Of a stretch of 64,000 nucleotides of DNA, positions 42,862 through 56,228 are shown in pieces. Made by a program: the position numbers and the translations under genes. This stretch comes from Triticum aestivum (Eukaryota > Streptophyta > Magnoliopsida > Poales > Poaceae): the NCBI RefSeq assembly GCF_018294505.1, contig NC_057795.1, forward strand, positions 229,566,643 through 229,630,642, read 5' to 3'. Each line of letters opens with the position of its first letter. The stretch's first letter is position 1. A model generated the notes under the pieces. It saw only the letters and a list, made by a program, of their open reading frames with translations, made no database searches and was not told the origin of the DNA.

Positions 42862-45800
42862 TGTGACGCCCGGATAGTTACGCTACAGTAACCCTCCGCT
42901 AATGATGCCACGTCACCTCGGTTACTGTGGCTAATCTCGCATTAGTTCGAAACTGATTCGAATTCAATTTAAAAATCAGGCAAATGGCAAAAGTTTTCAA
43001 ACAATGAAACTAAAATGTCCGGGTCATGCCAGATAATGCATAGGTAATTATGGTGGAGAAACCAAACATTGATAAAATGTTTAAAGGCTCTAAATTAATT
43101 AAAACCTTGATTAAAACAAATATTTAAATGCCTTCTAAAATTATAAAAGTGCAAAATATTTCATTTAGATACCAAACTTTTTATGATAGTGTCTCATTTT
43201 GCCACTCTAAATATGGAGCCAGTTTTATATCTTTCTAAAACTATTTTCCTCCCTAAACTAAAAGAAAAGAGAAGCAATAAAAGAAAAGACCAAAAAAAGA
43301 AAATAAAAAGAAAAGGGCCGACCCCCTCCCCACCCCACTAGGGCAATAGGCCCAGCTGGCCAGCTAGGCCCACACCGCACCCCTGGCCTACTTGGCTCCG
43401 TTCCCGCATCTAACCCTAATCCCTCTCCACACTCCCCCGATCCCCTTCCCCCGCCTGATCTGGATCACCCTAGATCGCGGTCGCTCCCTACGGCGCTCGA
43501 TGCCACTGCCCGACTGCCTCGCCACCAGCGGCTCGCGCCACGTCGGCCATCGATGCAACTAGCCAGCACCACCGGCTCTTCCCGCGCGACGCCCGTCTCG
43601 TTCTCCTTCGGCCGCCTCGACGCCGCCCGTCCTCCCCGCGACCCGCCGACGCACACCGTCACCGCCTCATCCCGCCTGGACCCTGCCGTTCGCCGGACTC
43701 CCTCACCGGATCTCGACCTCGACGTCACCCGAGGCCGACTTGCAGGACCTTCTCCTCTCCGTCAACGCCGCCGTCCCCGTCTCCCTCCCCGAGCCCCGCT
43801 GCCTTGACCCCACGACCCGCGGTGAGCCCCGTTCGCCTTCCCCTCTTCCTGCTCTGCACTGGCCTCGCCTGCTTGACGCGCCATCGCGCGCCCACGCGCT
43901 CGCGCACTGCCCCGCGCCCACGGTCCGTCGCGCCGTGCACCATCCCGCTGCTCCTTGCTCCACTCGCTACTGCCGCCTCGGCTTCCCGCGCCGTTGCCCC
44001 GTGATGGTCCTGCCACTGTCCACGACCCCGCACCGTCTCAGCGCCCAGTGCCCGCCACCACAGCTGCTCCCTCCATCACCGGCAACCTTGCCCCGCACGG
44101 GGCGGGTTGCGCCCCTGCGCCTCATGCCCAATCCATCGCCCAGTGCCCGTTAAGGCCCCCTGGCCCAAAGACAGCCGGGGCCCACCCCTGGAACAAATTA
44201 TTAAAAAAAGAGAATTATAAAAATATAAATAAATAAATAAGTAATAATTAAATTAATTAATTAATTAAGTAATTAAATAATCAGGTTTAATTAATCTAGT
44301 TAACTAGTTAGTTTAATTAAATAGTAATTAGATTAGTAAAACCCTAACTAGACTAAACAGTCAATGACGAACAGGACCCACACATTAGTTGACCAGTCAA
44401 CACCCTTGTTGACTGCTGACGTCATGCTGACATCATGCCGACGTCAGCATGCACTATTCTGGATAATGTTAGAATTAGATAATTAAATAAATTCTAAAAA
44501 TGATTTAAAACTTTAAAAATTAATATAAAATAAATCGTAGCTCGAATGAAAAAACTTTGTACATGAAAGTTGCTCAGAACGACAAGACGAATCTGGATAT
44601 GCTCCCTGTTCATCCGGCACGCATCCCTAGCATATCAAATGCGCAACTTTCTCCCTTCGGTTCATCTGTCCGAAAACGCGAAACACCGGGAATACTTTCC
44701 TGGATGTTCCCCCCTTTGCCAGTATCACCTATCCCTGCGTTAGATCACCCCTGGCATCGTGTATTGCCTTGTTATATTTTGTGATGCTTTGTTTGCTCTG
44801 TATTCAATGTTTCTTCCCCCTCTTCTCTCCGGTAGACTACGAGACGGACGTCGCTGCTGCCTCGATTGACTACAGTGTTAACGACCCCTCCTTCTTGCCA
44901 GAGCAACCAGGCAAGCTCCCGTCCCTCTTGATTACCATATATCGCCTATTCTTCTCTCTACTGCTTGCATTAGAGTAGTGTAGCATGTTACTGTTCGGTT
45001 ACTCCTATTCTGTTGCATAGCCTGTCATTATTGCTACATTCATTGATACCTTACCTGCAATCCTAAATGCGTAGTATAGGATGCTAGTTTATCATCATTG
45101 GCCCTACATTCTTGTCAGTCTGCCTTGCTATACTATCAGGCCATGATCACTCGGGAGGTGATCACGGGTATATACTATACATATATACATACTATACAGA
45201 TGGTGACTAAAGTCGGATCGGCTCGTTGAGTACCCGCAAGTGATTTCAATGTGGGGGCTGGAAGGACAGGTGGCTCCATCCCGGTAGAGGTGGGCCTGGG
45301 TTCCCGACGGCCCCCGACAGTTACTTTGAGGCGGAGCGACAGGGAAGGTTGAGACCACCTAGGTGAGAGGTGGGCTTGGCCCTGGTCGGCGTTCGCGGTT
45401 ACTTCATAATAACACGCTTAACGAGATCTTAGTATTTGATCTGAGTCTGGCCACTGGCCTATACGCACTAACCAACTACGCGGGAACAGTTATGGGCACT
45501 CGACGTCGTGGTATCAGCCGAAGCCTTCATGACGTCAGCGACTGAGCGGCGCGTGCCGGATTGGACTGGAAAGCCTGCACTTGTATTAAGGGGGCTAGGT
45601 CTGCTTCCGTCCGCGTTCGCAACGTGCAGGTGTGCAATGGGCGATGGGCCCAGACCCCTGCGCGCGTAGGATTTAGACCGGCGTGCTGACCTCTCTGTTA
45701 TGCCTAGGTGGGGCTACGATGTGTTGATCTTCCGAGGCCGGGCATGACCCAGGAAAGTGTGTGCGGCCAAATGGGATCGAGTGTGTTGGGTTATGTGGTG

Positions 45801-46656
45801 CACCCCTGCAGGGAAGTTTATCTATTCGAATAGCCGTGTCCCTCGGTAAAAGGACGACCCGGAGTTGTACCTTGACCTTATGACAACTAGAACCGGATAC
45901 TTAATAAAACACACCCATACAAGTTCCACAGACAACCCAGTGATCGCTTTTCCACAGGGCGATGAGGGGAGGATCGCCGGGTAGGAGTATGCTATACGAT
46001 GCTACTTGGAGGACTTCAATCTACTCTCTTCTACATGCTGCAAGACGGAGGCGGCCAGAAGCGTAGTCTACAATAAGACTAGCTATCCCCCTCTTATTCT
46101 GGCATTCTACAGTTCAGTCCACTGATATTGCCTCTTTACACATATACCCATGCATATGTAGTGTAGCTCCATGCTTGCAAGTACTTTGAATGAGTACTCA
46201 CGGTTGCTTTCTCCCCCCTTTTCCCCCTTGCCTCTCTTCCTGGTTGTCGCAACCAGATGTCGGAGCCCAGGAACTAGACGCCACCGTCAACGACGACTCC
46301 TACTACACCGGAGGTGCCTACTACTACGTGTTGCCCGCTGACGACGACCAGGAGTAGATAGGAGGATCCCAGGCAGGAGGCATGCGCCTCTTTCGATCTG
46401 TATCCCAGTTTGTGCTAGCCTTCTTAAGGCAAACTTGTTTAAATTATGTCAGTACTCAGATATTGTTGCTTCTACTGGCTCGTCTATGATCGAGCACTTG
46501 TATTCGAGCCCTCGAGGCCCCTGGCTTGTATTATGATGCTTGTATGACTTATTTTATTTTTAGAGTTGTGTTGTGATATCTTCCCGTGAGTCCCTGATCT
46601 TGATAGGTACACGTTTGCGTGTATGATTAGTGTACGATTGAATCAGGGGCGTCACA
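42862..46656 (+). repeat. 5' LTR of the LARD
   Basis: 3,795 bp. It contains a GC-rich island at about 43430-44160, AT-rich stretches, and three exon-like segments described separately. Confidence 0.9.
43563..46357 (+). other. Possible spliced gene inside the 5' LTR (three exons)
   Basis: Inferred gene model. Exon 1 is an open frame from 43563 (after a TAG) to 43821, ending at donor CGCG|GTGAGC. Exon 2 is 44836-44910, between acceptor CCGGTAG and a GC-type donor CCAG|GCAAGC. Exon 3 is 46257-46357, after acceptor GCAACCAG, ending in TAG. Phases match at both junctions (one base left over each time). Exon 2 encodes YETDVAAASIDYSV and exon 3 ends SYYTGGAYYYVLPADDDQE. No ATG opens exon 1 in frame, so the start would be further upstream or non-AUG. 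The product is not recognised. Openness of exon 1 is weak evidence because the region is GC-rich; it could also be a captured gene fragment. Confidence 0.35.
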
Positions 46657-46659
46657 AGT

Positions 46660-46671
46660 TGGTATCAGAGC
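46660..46671 (+). other. PBS complementary to initiator tRNA-Met
   Basis: TGGTATCAGAGC three bases after the 5' LTR end. Confidence 0.9.
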
Positions 46672-49600
46672 TGACTGCCCGTAGGAATCCCCCTTTCACA
46701 CTCCTTGGCCGAAGTTGAGTCTAGACATTGCAAACCTTTTTACTAACTTGGTTGTGCGGCTTACGGGCCCATGTCGCCATTGGGTGGTATTAGGATCTTT
46801 TACTCCTCGACCTTTACTCTGGGACTCTGATCTCTCCTCTATTCGCGTTAAATGATTTTGCTAACTCTAACTCTGGGTTCTTGTAACTATTTCTCCTGGA
46901 GAGCCCTCATTTCGAAAGATCACCTGCTTCGTTAGAAGATTCTGAGGATATCCCTCGATCTTTTCTCGAGACCCTTGTGCTCATCGCCTTTGCAATTTAC
47001 TGCCACCGATATATCCCTATGGATATCTGTATGCACTTGTTATTCTCATGATCATTTCTTGTCGCTCTTGTTGTTACAAGATGCCTCGAACTGTTCTTTG
47101 TTGTTCCGAGAATCCTTTGAGTTTACTGTCTTGCGGTTTTATTTCGCATGAAAACCCTTATGGTTTTTTTTCTCTCACATTTATTGAGGATCCCTTCTTC
47201 TCAATTGTTCATGTGTCTCACAAAATTCTTCGGAATACTTTTTGATCTTTCGAAAATCCTCTGCAGCCTGTTATTCTTGAAAGTCTTGCCTACTTGCATT
47301 ATGGTTAATTCCATATGTCTAGTAGTCCTTGATATCATCCCTTGTCTTAGTCATTTTGAGCCTATTGATTCAATATGTGCGTACACACGCAGTCATCAGG
47401 TTATCCTTTGTAAAATTATCTTTCCGACTCAGACATCATTCCGGACACGAGTTGGTTCTCGGCAATTCAAACCTTTATTGATTGTCCAACTAAGTGTTTT
47501 CAACTTATCCACCCTTGGTCAGAGCGTCTACTTCTGATCCTTCATTTTGGAAACCACAATTTCTTTCCATGTAAGCATCAGACTAATCAGGTGAATCTTG
47601 GATCTGATGCCTCTGCATTCTTTCTTCCTCTGAGTGAGTACCGATACTCACATCAGCTCCGTTGTGGATCGCCCGATCCATTGTTAGATTTTATCCAACA
47701 GTGTCCTTCATATTCAATCACCTTGTGAGTTCTTCCCCTGATACATAGTGCCTTTGGTAAATTGTATCATCTGCTTGGCCAACCATGCTCTTCTTTCGAG
47801 CTTGTGTATTTACTTATGGAACTTGTGGTATATGTTACTAAGATGCCCGATGGGTTGAACCTATGTCTTCCCCTACTCCGTGAGAACCCAAAAGTTTTCA
47901 CAAGTCATACTCTTCCGGTGTTCTACTAGATAAAATTCCAACACTACAGTTTTATCAAAGCGAGAGGTGAATGAAACGATATGCATTAAAGAAGTGGGAG
48001 TCGACCTTGAACTTTGTGTTCATGCCCTTGAAAATGATGTAGACCGTCTCGGAAGCTTCTTGCAAAATGATTATCCAGCTGTATGATTCTTTCGATATTC
48101 TTGAAATTGATTCCTTACAGTTATGGTTCCGACCATGCTGTCTTGATCTAACATATCTGATGGGATTCATTCCAGTGCCTCGTCTATTTTTGGCAAGGTT
48201 CAAGTATCTACTATCATAGGTCAATGACCCAGTTCTACTTCTATCATGTTCTACCTTCGAGTATTACCCCCTGGTATCTCGAAGATGTCTTTCCATTACA
48301 CTACATCTTACTAACTTTGTTGAAGTAATGTCTTTCCTTGTCGTAATCACTCTACGGGTTCTGGGTTGTTGTCAACCGAAGACACCGACTAGTGAAATTA
48401 TTTCGCACTACAAATCAAATAACCCTAGTATTTTTAATAGGAAATTCTGAACTCAATCTTGTCATTCCTAGACTATCAGTTGCATCCTGGTCTTGCTATC
48501 TTTGACTGTGCCACCTCGTCCTTCTCTGGTGCACGAATTCTTCAGTGTGTGAGCATGATTTACGTCGAGCTTTCAACGCCATGTTGCTTGTCTTGAAAGG
48601 CAACTTTGGTTCTGAACTTGCATCTTATTTATTGATCTTATAACTTTCCACTTCGTCATCCCCTTGCATGTTGGCGTTGTTGTTTGATTGCATCCTCTCA
48701 AAACCTCCCGACAAATGTGTCGGATCACCTTCAACACTTTGACTTCTTATGAGATGTCAACTGTGTTCATGATGAGAAATACCCTCCTTTCCCTCGATGA
48801 TTTTTATTATCATCGACAACACCCTTGACTTCCTTTCATCGCGAACTTGTCCACATTATGAATACAACTTACTCTCCAGCTAGTGTTGTGTTCTGCCTTG
48901 AAGTATTACTGTCTTTTCTGTCGAGAATGTTGTTGAGATTGCTCCACCACTTCGAAATTCTCGTTATGGTGATACTTCTCACCCTCACCATTCTTCCTTG
49001 GTCCCCGTGTTGTTTTTAACCGAGGTACCAATATGCTAACGATGCTGCTTGAGTTATGTACTTCTAGCAACCCTATTACTTTAAAGTTAACGATCGACAG
49101 TTCGTTCTTAGACTGTTGGTTATTGAATCGTCACTCCAACATTTTCTGCTGCCTAAGGTCATATTGCGGGCACACCTTTCAACTAATGATTGATGGTGTA
49201 TGTTTTCCTCGAGCATACAACATTATATCATTTGAATTGACAAGTGTCATCCTCTTGTTCACCTTATTGTGTAAATCCATCCATTTGGAATTCTCCATGA
49301 ATTGTCGCTGAGTTCATCAGCCACCTCATCATCCTCTCCTTGGATTAATGATGAACCCTTGTTTCAGAGCCTTGCTTCCGTACGTCATTTCCCGAGAATC
49401 ATGCAACGACAATTCGTCAATTGGTGTTGCACCTTTTCTTCTCAAGCATCATGTGTCTGAGGTATCCTGACACCAATCAGATCTGAATCTCGGTCAGATG
49501 TGATAGCTGGAATATATATCCAAGAGTTATAACATTGGTATTTATATGACCCGGTAAGGTGATGTCATGCTTAGCACAGCTGGCCATAGGACCTATTGTT

Positions 49601-50863
49601 ATAGTTTCCTTTTTAGCAAGGTTAGCCATTCTTCCATGAGGAAATTGTAAGACTTATTCTACAAGTTGTTCCTGATGAATCCTTCGTGTATCCAATGTCT
49701 GGCCTTTGCTTGAAGACCACATCAATGCTATCTCAAAGCATGTCTGTGGTACTCCGATCATCAATAAGAATATTTGAAGCACAATGCTAAATTTTCTTTA
49801 TAAGATATCCAAACATCGATGTATGGGTAATGTCATGAAATTCCTCTCCCCTTACCTAAATGGTTTTCTAATTTCTATCATGTCATGGATAACATGCTCT
49901 GCTTGTCCTTGGGCAGGATATACCCCTGGAATATGTGTTTAAAGGCATTTTCCTTCCCATTGTTCTGTTTATCCAATAATCACATTTAACTTTCCATTGG
50001 TTTGTTTAACCCTTGTTGTAATCTACTTAACTCAGAAGTGATAATTCCCTGCTTAGGTAAGCATCTTGTTGTACCACTATGTCAGTAAGACACTGTTACT
50101 ATTGTTGATGACATTCTGGTAACAACCAATGGACGAGAACTTTGCCTATTGGTCCGCCTCGTTCAACGAGCAGGAAAATGGTTCTCATCGTCCCTCGCCC
50201 TTGGTACCGATGTTGTTGTCAACATAATTGATAGGCTATCCTCTGACATACCTTGCTATCTTGACCGTGCAAGACGTCAGTGCCCCTTTTTCTACTTTTA
50301 ACCCACATGGTGGGCCCATAACCCACAGTTCCACAGGATCGAAACCTGACTCTCTGGTACACCCCCTATTCCCAAGGTTGTTCCTCGCGCACGGCCTCGT
50401 ACGTAATTCACAAGCCACCTTCCGAGAGATCATCAATTTTGGTATCAGATACAATACTTATTCCTGTTGCTTCGAACCCCTTTCACGCCCTGTTTCAGGC
50501 ATCAAACAATTGCCTGACCGCTCGAAACTTCCCATGATACCTCCAAACTTTGCTCTCGATATCGTAAGTTACAATTCGAGAGTTACTTTTTGCTGTCTTC
50601 CCGAATGTTATCTTCCAGTTAAGCAACCTTGTAGAGGTCCGTTCTTCTGAAGCTACCTTCTACCTATTCGTAAGTACGATGATGACCTCGAAGAAAGGAT
50701 GACGACTTCATCATGATGACCTGAAGCAGAGAAATGAAGACATCAACGAAAGGGGTCGACCTCTTTGAGAAGAGCAAGCCAGTATGAGAAGACCCGCTAG
50801 TTTCGTTACCAAACCTCCCCCCCCCTTTCACTACCTCTTAAATCTTGGGACGAGATTTCTTGT
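46672..50863 (+). other. Non-coding interior of the LARD
   Basis: 4.2 kb, rich in T and C on the sense strand, with only short unrelated ORFs and no gag, protease, RT or integrase motif. The strand bias is the same as in the interior of the truncated element at 3625-7745, read on that element's sense strand. Confidence 0.75.
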
Positions 50864-50876
50864 AGTGGAGGAGAAT
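50864..50876 (+). other. Polypurine tract
   Basis: AGTGGAGGAGAAT directly before the 3' LTR start TGTGACGCC. The upstream phrase TTGGGACGAGAT is shared with the element at 3625-7745. Confidence 0.8.
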
Positions 50877-53800
50877 TGTGACGCCCGGATAGTTACGCTA
50901 CAGTAACCCTCCGCTAATGATGCCACGTCACCACGGTTACTATGGCTAATCTCGCATTAGTTCGAAACCGATTCGAATTCAATTTAAAAATCAGGAAAAT
51001 GGCAAAAGTTTTCAAACAATGAAACTAAAATGTCCGGGTCATGCCAGATAATGCATAGGTAATTATGGTGGAGAAACCAAACTTTGATAAAATGTTTAAA
51101 GGCTCTAAATTAATTAAAACCTTGACTAAAACAAATATTTAAATGCCTTCTAAAATTATAAAAGTGCAAAATATTTCATTTAGATACCAAACTTTTTATG
51201 ACAGTGTCTCAATTTGCCACTCTAAATATGGAGCCAGTTTTATATCTTTCTAAAACTATTTTCCTCCCTAAAGTAAAAGAAAAAAGAAGTAATAAAAAGA
51301 AAAGACCAAAAAAAAGAAAACAAAAAGAAAAGGGCCGACCCCCTCCCCACCCCACTGGGGCAACAGGCCCAGCTGGCCAGCTAGGCCCACACTGCGCCCC
51401 TGGCCTACATGGCTCCGTTCTCGCACCTAACCCTAATCCCTCTCCACACTCCCCCGATACCCTTCCACCGCCCGATCTGGATCGCCCCAGATCGCGGTCG
51501 CCCCCTGCGGCGCTCGATGCCACTGCCCGACTGCCTCGTCATCGGCGACTCGCGCCACGTCGGCCCTCGACGCAACTAGCCAGCACCACCGGCTCCTCCC
51601 GCGCGATGCCCATGTCATTCTCCTTCGGCCGCCTCGACGCCGCCCGTCCTCCCCGCGACCCGCTGCCGCACACCGTCGCTGCCTCGTCCCGCCTGGACCC
51701 CGCCATTCACCGGACTCCCTCGCCGGATCTCGACCTCGCCGTCGCCCGAGGCTGACTTGCCGGAGCTTCTCCGCTCCGTCAACGACGTCGTCCCCGTCTC
51801 CCTCCCCGAGCCCCGCTGCCTTGACCCCACGACCCACGGTGAGCCCTGTTCGCCTTCCCCTGTTCCTGCTCCGCACTGGCCTCGCGTGCTCGACACGCCA
51901 TCGCGCGCTCACGCGCTCGTGCACTGCCCCGCGCCCACCGTCCGTCGCGCCGTGCACCATCCCGCCGCTCCTTGCTCCACTCGCTGCTGCCGCCTCGGCT
52001 TCCCGCGTCGCCGCCCCGCGATGGTCCTGCCACTGTCCACGGCCCCGCGCCGTCTAGGCGCCCAGCGCCCTCCACCACAGCTGCTCCCTCCTTGGGCGGG
52101 CTCCCCCGTCGCCGGCAACCTTGCCCCGCACGGGTTGGGTTGCACCCCTGCGCCCCGTGCCCGATCCATCGCCCAGTGCCCGTTAAGGCCCCCTGGCCCA
52201 ATGACAGCCGGGGCCCACCCTTGGAATGAATTATAAAAAAAAGAGAATTATAAAAATATAAATAAATGAATAAATAATAATTAAATTAATTAATTAATTA
52301 AGTAAGTAAGTAATCATGTTTAATTAATATAATTAAATAGTTAGTTTAATTAAGCAGTAATTAGATTAGTTAAACCCTAATTAGACTAAACAGTCAATGA
52401 CGAACATGACCCACACGTCAGTTGACCAGTCAACACCCTTGTTGACTGCTGACATTCATGCTGACATCATGCTGACGTCAGCATGCACTATTCTGGATAA
52501 TGTTGGAATTAAATAATTAAATAAATTCTAAAAATGATTTAAAACTTTAAAAATTAATATAAAATAAACCATAGCTCGGATGAAAAAACTTTGTACATGA
52601 AAGTTGGTCAGAACAATGATACGAATCCGGATACACGACCCGTTCGTCCGCCACGCATCCCTAGCATAGCAAACACGCAACTTTCTCGCTCCGGTTCATC
52701 TGTCCGAAAACGCGAAACACCGGGAATACTTTCCTGGATGTTTCCCCCTTCGCCAGTATCACCTATCCCTGTGTTAGATCACCCCTGGCATCGCGTATTG
52801 CCTTGTTATATTTTGTGATGCTTTGTTTGCTCTGTATTCATTGTTTCTTCCCCCTCTTCTCTCCGGTAGACTACGAGACGGACGTCGCTGTTGCCTCGAT
52901 CGACTACAGTGTTGACGACCCCTCCTTCTTGCCAGAGCAACCAGGCAAGCCCCCCCCTTAATCACCAGATATCACCTATTCTTCTCTCTACTGCTTGCAT
53001 TAGAGTAGTGTAGCATGTTACTGTTCGGTTACTCCTATTCTGTTGCATAGCATGTCATTGTTGCTACATTCATTGATACCTTACCCGCAATCCTAAATGC
53101 CTAGTATAGGATGCTAGTTTATCATCATTGGTCCTACATTCTTGTCAGTCTGCCTTGCTATACTATCGGGCCGTGATCACTCGAGAGGTGATCACGGGTA
53201 TATAGTATACATATATACATACTATACAAATGGTGACTAAAGTCGGGTCAGCTCGTTGAGTACCCGCAAGTGATTTCTATGTGGGGGCTGGAAGGACAGG
53301 TGGCTCCATCCTGGTAGAGGTGGGCCTGGGTTCCCGACGGCCTCTGACTGTTACTTTGAGGCGGAGCAACAGGGCAGGTTGAGACCACCTAGGCGAGAGG
53401 TGGGCCTGGCCCTGGTCGGCATTCACGGTTACTTCATAATAACACGCTTAATGAGATCTTGGTATTTGATCTGAGTCTGGCCACTGGCCTATACGCACTA
53501 ACCAACTACGCGGGAACAGTTATGGGCACTCGACGTTGTGGTATCAGCCGAAGCCTTTGTGACGTTAGCGACTGAACGGCACGCGCCGGATTGGACTCGA
53601 AAGCCTGCACTTGTATTAAGGGGGCTAGGTCTGCTTCCGGCCGCGTTCACAACATGCAGGTGTGCAATGGGCGACGGGCCCAGACCCCTGCGCACGTAGG
53701 ATTTAGATCGGCGTGCTGACTTCTCTATTGTGCCTAGGTGGGGCTACGACGTGTTGATCTTCCGAGGCCAGGCATGACCCAAGAAAGTGTGTGCGGCCAA

Positions 53801-54664
53801 ATGGGATCGGGCGTGTTGGGTTATGTGGTGCACCCCTGTAGGGAAGTTTATCTATTCGAATAGCCGTGTCCCTCGGTAAAAGGACGACCCGGAGTTGTAC
53901 CTTGACCTTATGATAACTAGAACCGGATACTTAATAAAACACACCCAGACAAGTTCCATAGACAACCCGGTGATCGCTTTTCAACGGGGCGACGAGGGAA
54001 GGATCGCCGGGTAGGAGTATGCTATACGATGCTACTTAGAGGACTTCAATCTACTCTCTTCTACATGCTGCAAGACGGAGGCGGCCAGAAGCGTAGTCTT
54101 CGATAAGACTAGCTATCCCCCTCTTATTCTGGCATTCTGCAGTTTAGTACATCGATATTGCCTCTTTACACATATACCCATGCATATGTAGTGTAGCTCC
54201 ATGCTTGCGAGTACTTTGGATGAGTACTCATGGTTGCTTTCTCCCCCCTTTCCCCCCTTGCCTCTCTTCCTGGTTGTCGCAACCAGATGTCAGAGCCGAG
54301 GAGCCAGACGCCACCATCAACGAGGACTCCTACTACACCGGAGGTGCCTACTACTACGTGCTTCCCGCTGACGACGACCAGGAGTAGATAGGAGGATCCC
54401 AGGCAGGAGGCTTGCGCCTCTTTCGATCTGTATCCCAGTTTGTGCTAGCCTTCTTAAGGCAAACTTGTTTAACTTATGTCTGTACTCAGACATTGTTGCT
54501 TCCGCTGACTCGTCTATGACCGAGCACTTGTATTCGAGCCCTCGAGGCCTCTGGCTTGTATTATGATGCTTGTATGACTTATTTTATTTGAGAGTTGTGT
54601 TGTGATATCTTCCCTGATCTTGATCGTACACGTTTGCGTGTATGATTGAATCGGGGGCGTCACA
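50877..54664 (+). repeat. 3' LTR of the LARD
   Basis: 3,788 bp, ending GGGCGTCACA before the TSD ATACC. It lacks a few short segments near its 3' end that the 5' LTR has. Confidence 0.9.
51580..54387 (+). other. Possible spliced gene inside the 3' LTR (three exons)
   Basis: Second copy of the model at 43563-46357: open frame 51580-51838, exon 2 at 52870-52944, exon 3 at 54287-54387. Exon lengths for exons 2 and 3 (75 and 101 nt), the GC donor, both acceptors, the phases and the stop codon are all kept, despite several substitutions between the LTRs. Confidence 0.35.
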
Positions 54665-54669
54665 ATACC

Positions 54670-55323
54670 GCAGCCACTATTGATGATAAAGCACACACGG
54701 TTCACTCGTCACGCGCGACATCATCTACAATGTACTTTGTCCCCGGGCATTGATTTATAAAATGCCCCGGGGACAAAACTTAGCCTAGCTCGTAAGCTAC
54801 ACACAGCTTGGGATGTAAGCTACACTAGCTTACATCCCAAGCACACACCCATTCCTACCTAGCTTACCTCACAAGCTAGCCACACTCATATATAAACCGG
54901 CGACCCATCCATCCATTCGGCGACAAGCCTCACTTGGCTCTCACGCCACACCCATCCATCCATCCACACCTACACACTCATGCTCATTCGGCCACAAGCC
55001 ATGGCCACAAGGCCACTCACGTACACACATATTCACACTCACTCACACATGAGGCAGAGTAGAGAATAAGTGTAGCTAGCTTTCTGATTCATCCCGATAC
55101 AGCTCCAGGAGCAACTCTGTACTGCCAGATATGTACACTGCATATACCTTCAGACATACATGAGTAGGGGTATTATCTCTCCGGAGAGCCCCGAACCTGG
55201 CTAAATCACCACATGTTGTTTGCCCAATCCCGTCCCTTGACCTCCAAAGCAGTCTTACCCGCACCACAAGCCACCTCGTGGCATCTGTCGTCTCGCGAAC
55301 CTGCCCGCGAGATAACCCCGACA
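54670..55323 (+). repeat. Right (3') LTR of the GC-rich element, second part
   Basis: Continues the LTR after the LARD and its TSD; ends AACCCCGACA. TATA box TATATAAA at 54889-54896. Confidence 0.88.
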
Positions 55324-55328
55324 GGCAG

Positions 55329-56005
55329 CAAGGCACGTATTGTATTGTTGCCACCGAGGATAAAAAGATGGGTTTTATATCATATTGCATGAGTTTATCC
55401 CTCTACATCATGTCATCTTTCTTAATGCGTTACTCTGTTCTTTATGAACTTAATACTCTAGATGCATGCCGGATAGCGGTCGATGTGTGGAGTAATAGTA
55501 GTAGATGCAGGCAGGAGTCGGTCTACTTGTCATGTATGTGATGCCTATATACATGATCATGCCTAGATAATATCATAATTATTCACTTTTCTATCAATTG
55601 CTCGCCAGTAATTTGTTCACCCACCGTAATACTTATGCTATCTTGAGAGATGCCACTAGTGAAACCTATGGCCCCCGGGTCTATCTCTTATCATCTAAGC
55701 TTTCAATTTACTTTTATTTGCATATTTCTTTTCCTATCTATATTATAAAATACCAAAAATATATTTATCTTATCATATTATCTCTATCAGATCTCACTTT
55801 CGCAAGTGGCCATGAAGGGATTGACAACCCCTTTATTGCGTTGGTTGTGAGTTCTTGTTTGTTTGTGTAGGTGCGTGGGACTTATGAGGAACCTCCTACT
55901 GGATTGATACCTTGGTTCTCAAAAACTAAGGGAAATACTTATGCTACTATTGCTGCATCACCCTTTCCTCTTCAAGGAAAACCAACGCAAGCTCAAGACG
56001 TAGCA
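55329..56005 (+). repeat. 5' LTR of the Sabrina-like element, second part
   Basis: Resumes the Sabrina LTR after the nested insertions; ends CAAGACGTAGCA. Colinear with 62058-62732. Confidence 0.9.
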
Positions 56006-56016
56006 AGAAGGATTTA

Positions 56017-56033
56017 TGGCGCCGTTGCCGGGG
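56017..56033 (+). other. Primer binding site
   Basis: TGGCGCCGTTGCCGGGG, eleven bases after the LTR end, identical to the WHAM-like PBS at 22052. Confidence 0.85.
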
Positions 56034-56228
56034 AGGTCTTCGCTCAAGTCAAGACATACCAAGCACCCATCACAAACTCATCTCCCTCGCATTTACATTA
56101 TTTGCCATTTGCCTTTCGTTTTCCTCTCCCCCACTTCACCCTTGCCGTTTTATTTGCGCTCTCTTTCCCAATCTCCTCTCTCTTTTGCTTGCCTTTTTGT
56201 TTGCTTGTGTGTTGGATTACTTGTCGCT

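Larger units (their letters stand above)
42862..54664 (+). mobile_element. Large non-autonomous LTR retrotransposon (LARD, Sukkula-like, tentative)
   Basis: 11.8-kb element with TSD ATACC at 42857-42861 and 54665-54669. Very long LTRs (42862-46656 and 50877-54664, about 3.8 kb each) surround a 4.2-kb interior without coding capacity. The PBS is at 46660-46671 and the PPT at 50864-50876. LTR termini are a perfect 10-bp inverted repeat (TGTGACGCCC/GGGCGTCACA). Long LTRs plus a non-coding interior are the definition of LARDs; mobility depends on proteins supplied in trans. LTRs differ at about 3% over the ~440 bp compared. Confidence 0.9.
30533..55323 (+). mobile_element. GC-rich non-autonomous LTR retrotransposon nested in the Sabrina-like LTR
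   Basis: The left LTR is 30533-31424. The right LTR begins at 42615 and ends at 55323, split by another insertion. The PBS is 31427-31443 and the interior is 31427-42614. The right flank GGCAG matches the uninterrupted site in the sister Sabrina LTR at about 62055; the left flank is GGTTG, read as the same duplication with two substitutions. The interior (31444-33558 plus 41309-42614, about 3.4 kb) is GC-rich and has no retroviral motif. LTRs differ at about 6% over the 245 bp compared. Confidence 0.85.

Noticed and set aside
43465..44236. Overlapping ORFs on both strands in the LARD LTR GC island (repeated at 51209-52236)
   Set aside because: Openness follows from GC content. Only the frame that joins downstream exons in phase was kept, as a low-confidence model.
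46660..46671. tRNA fragment (TGGTATCAGAGC)
   Set aside because: It is a primer binding site complementary to the end of initiator tRNA-Met, with no cloverleaf around it.
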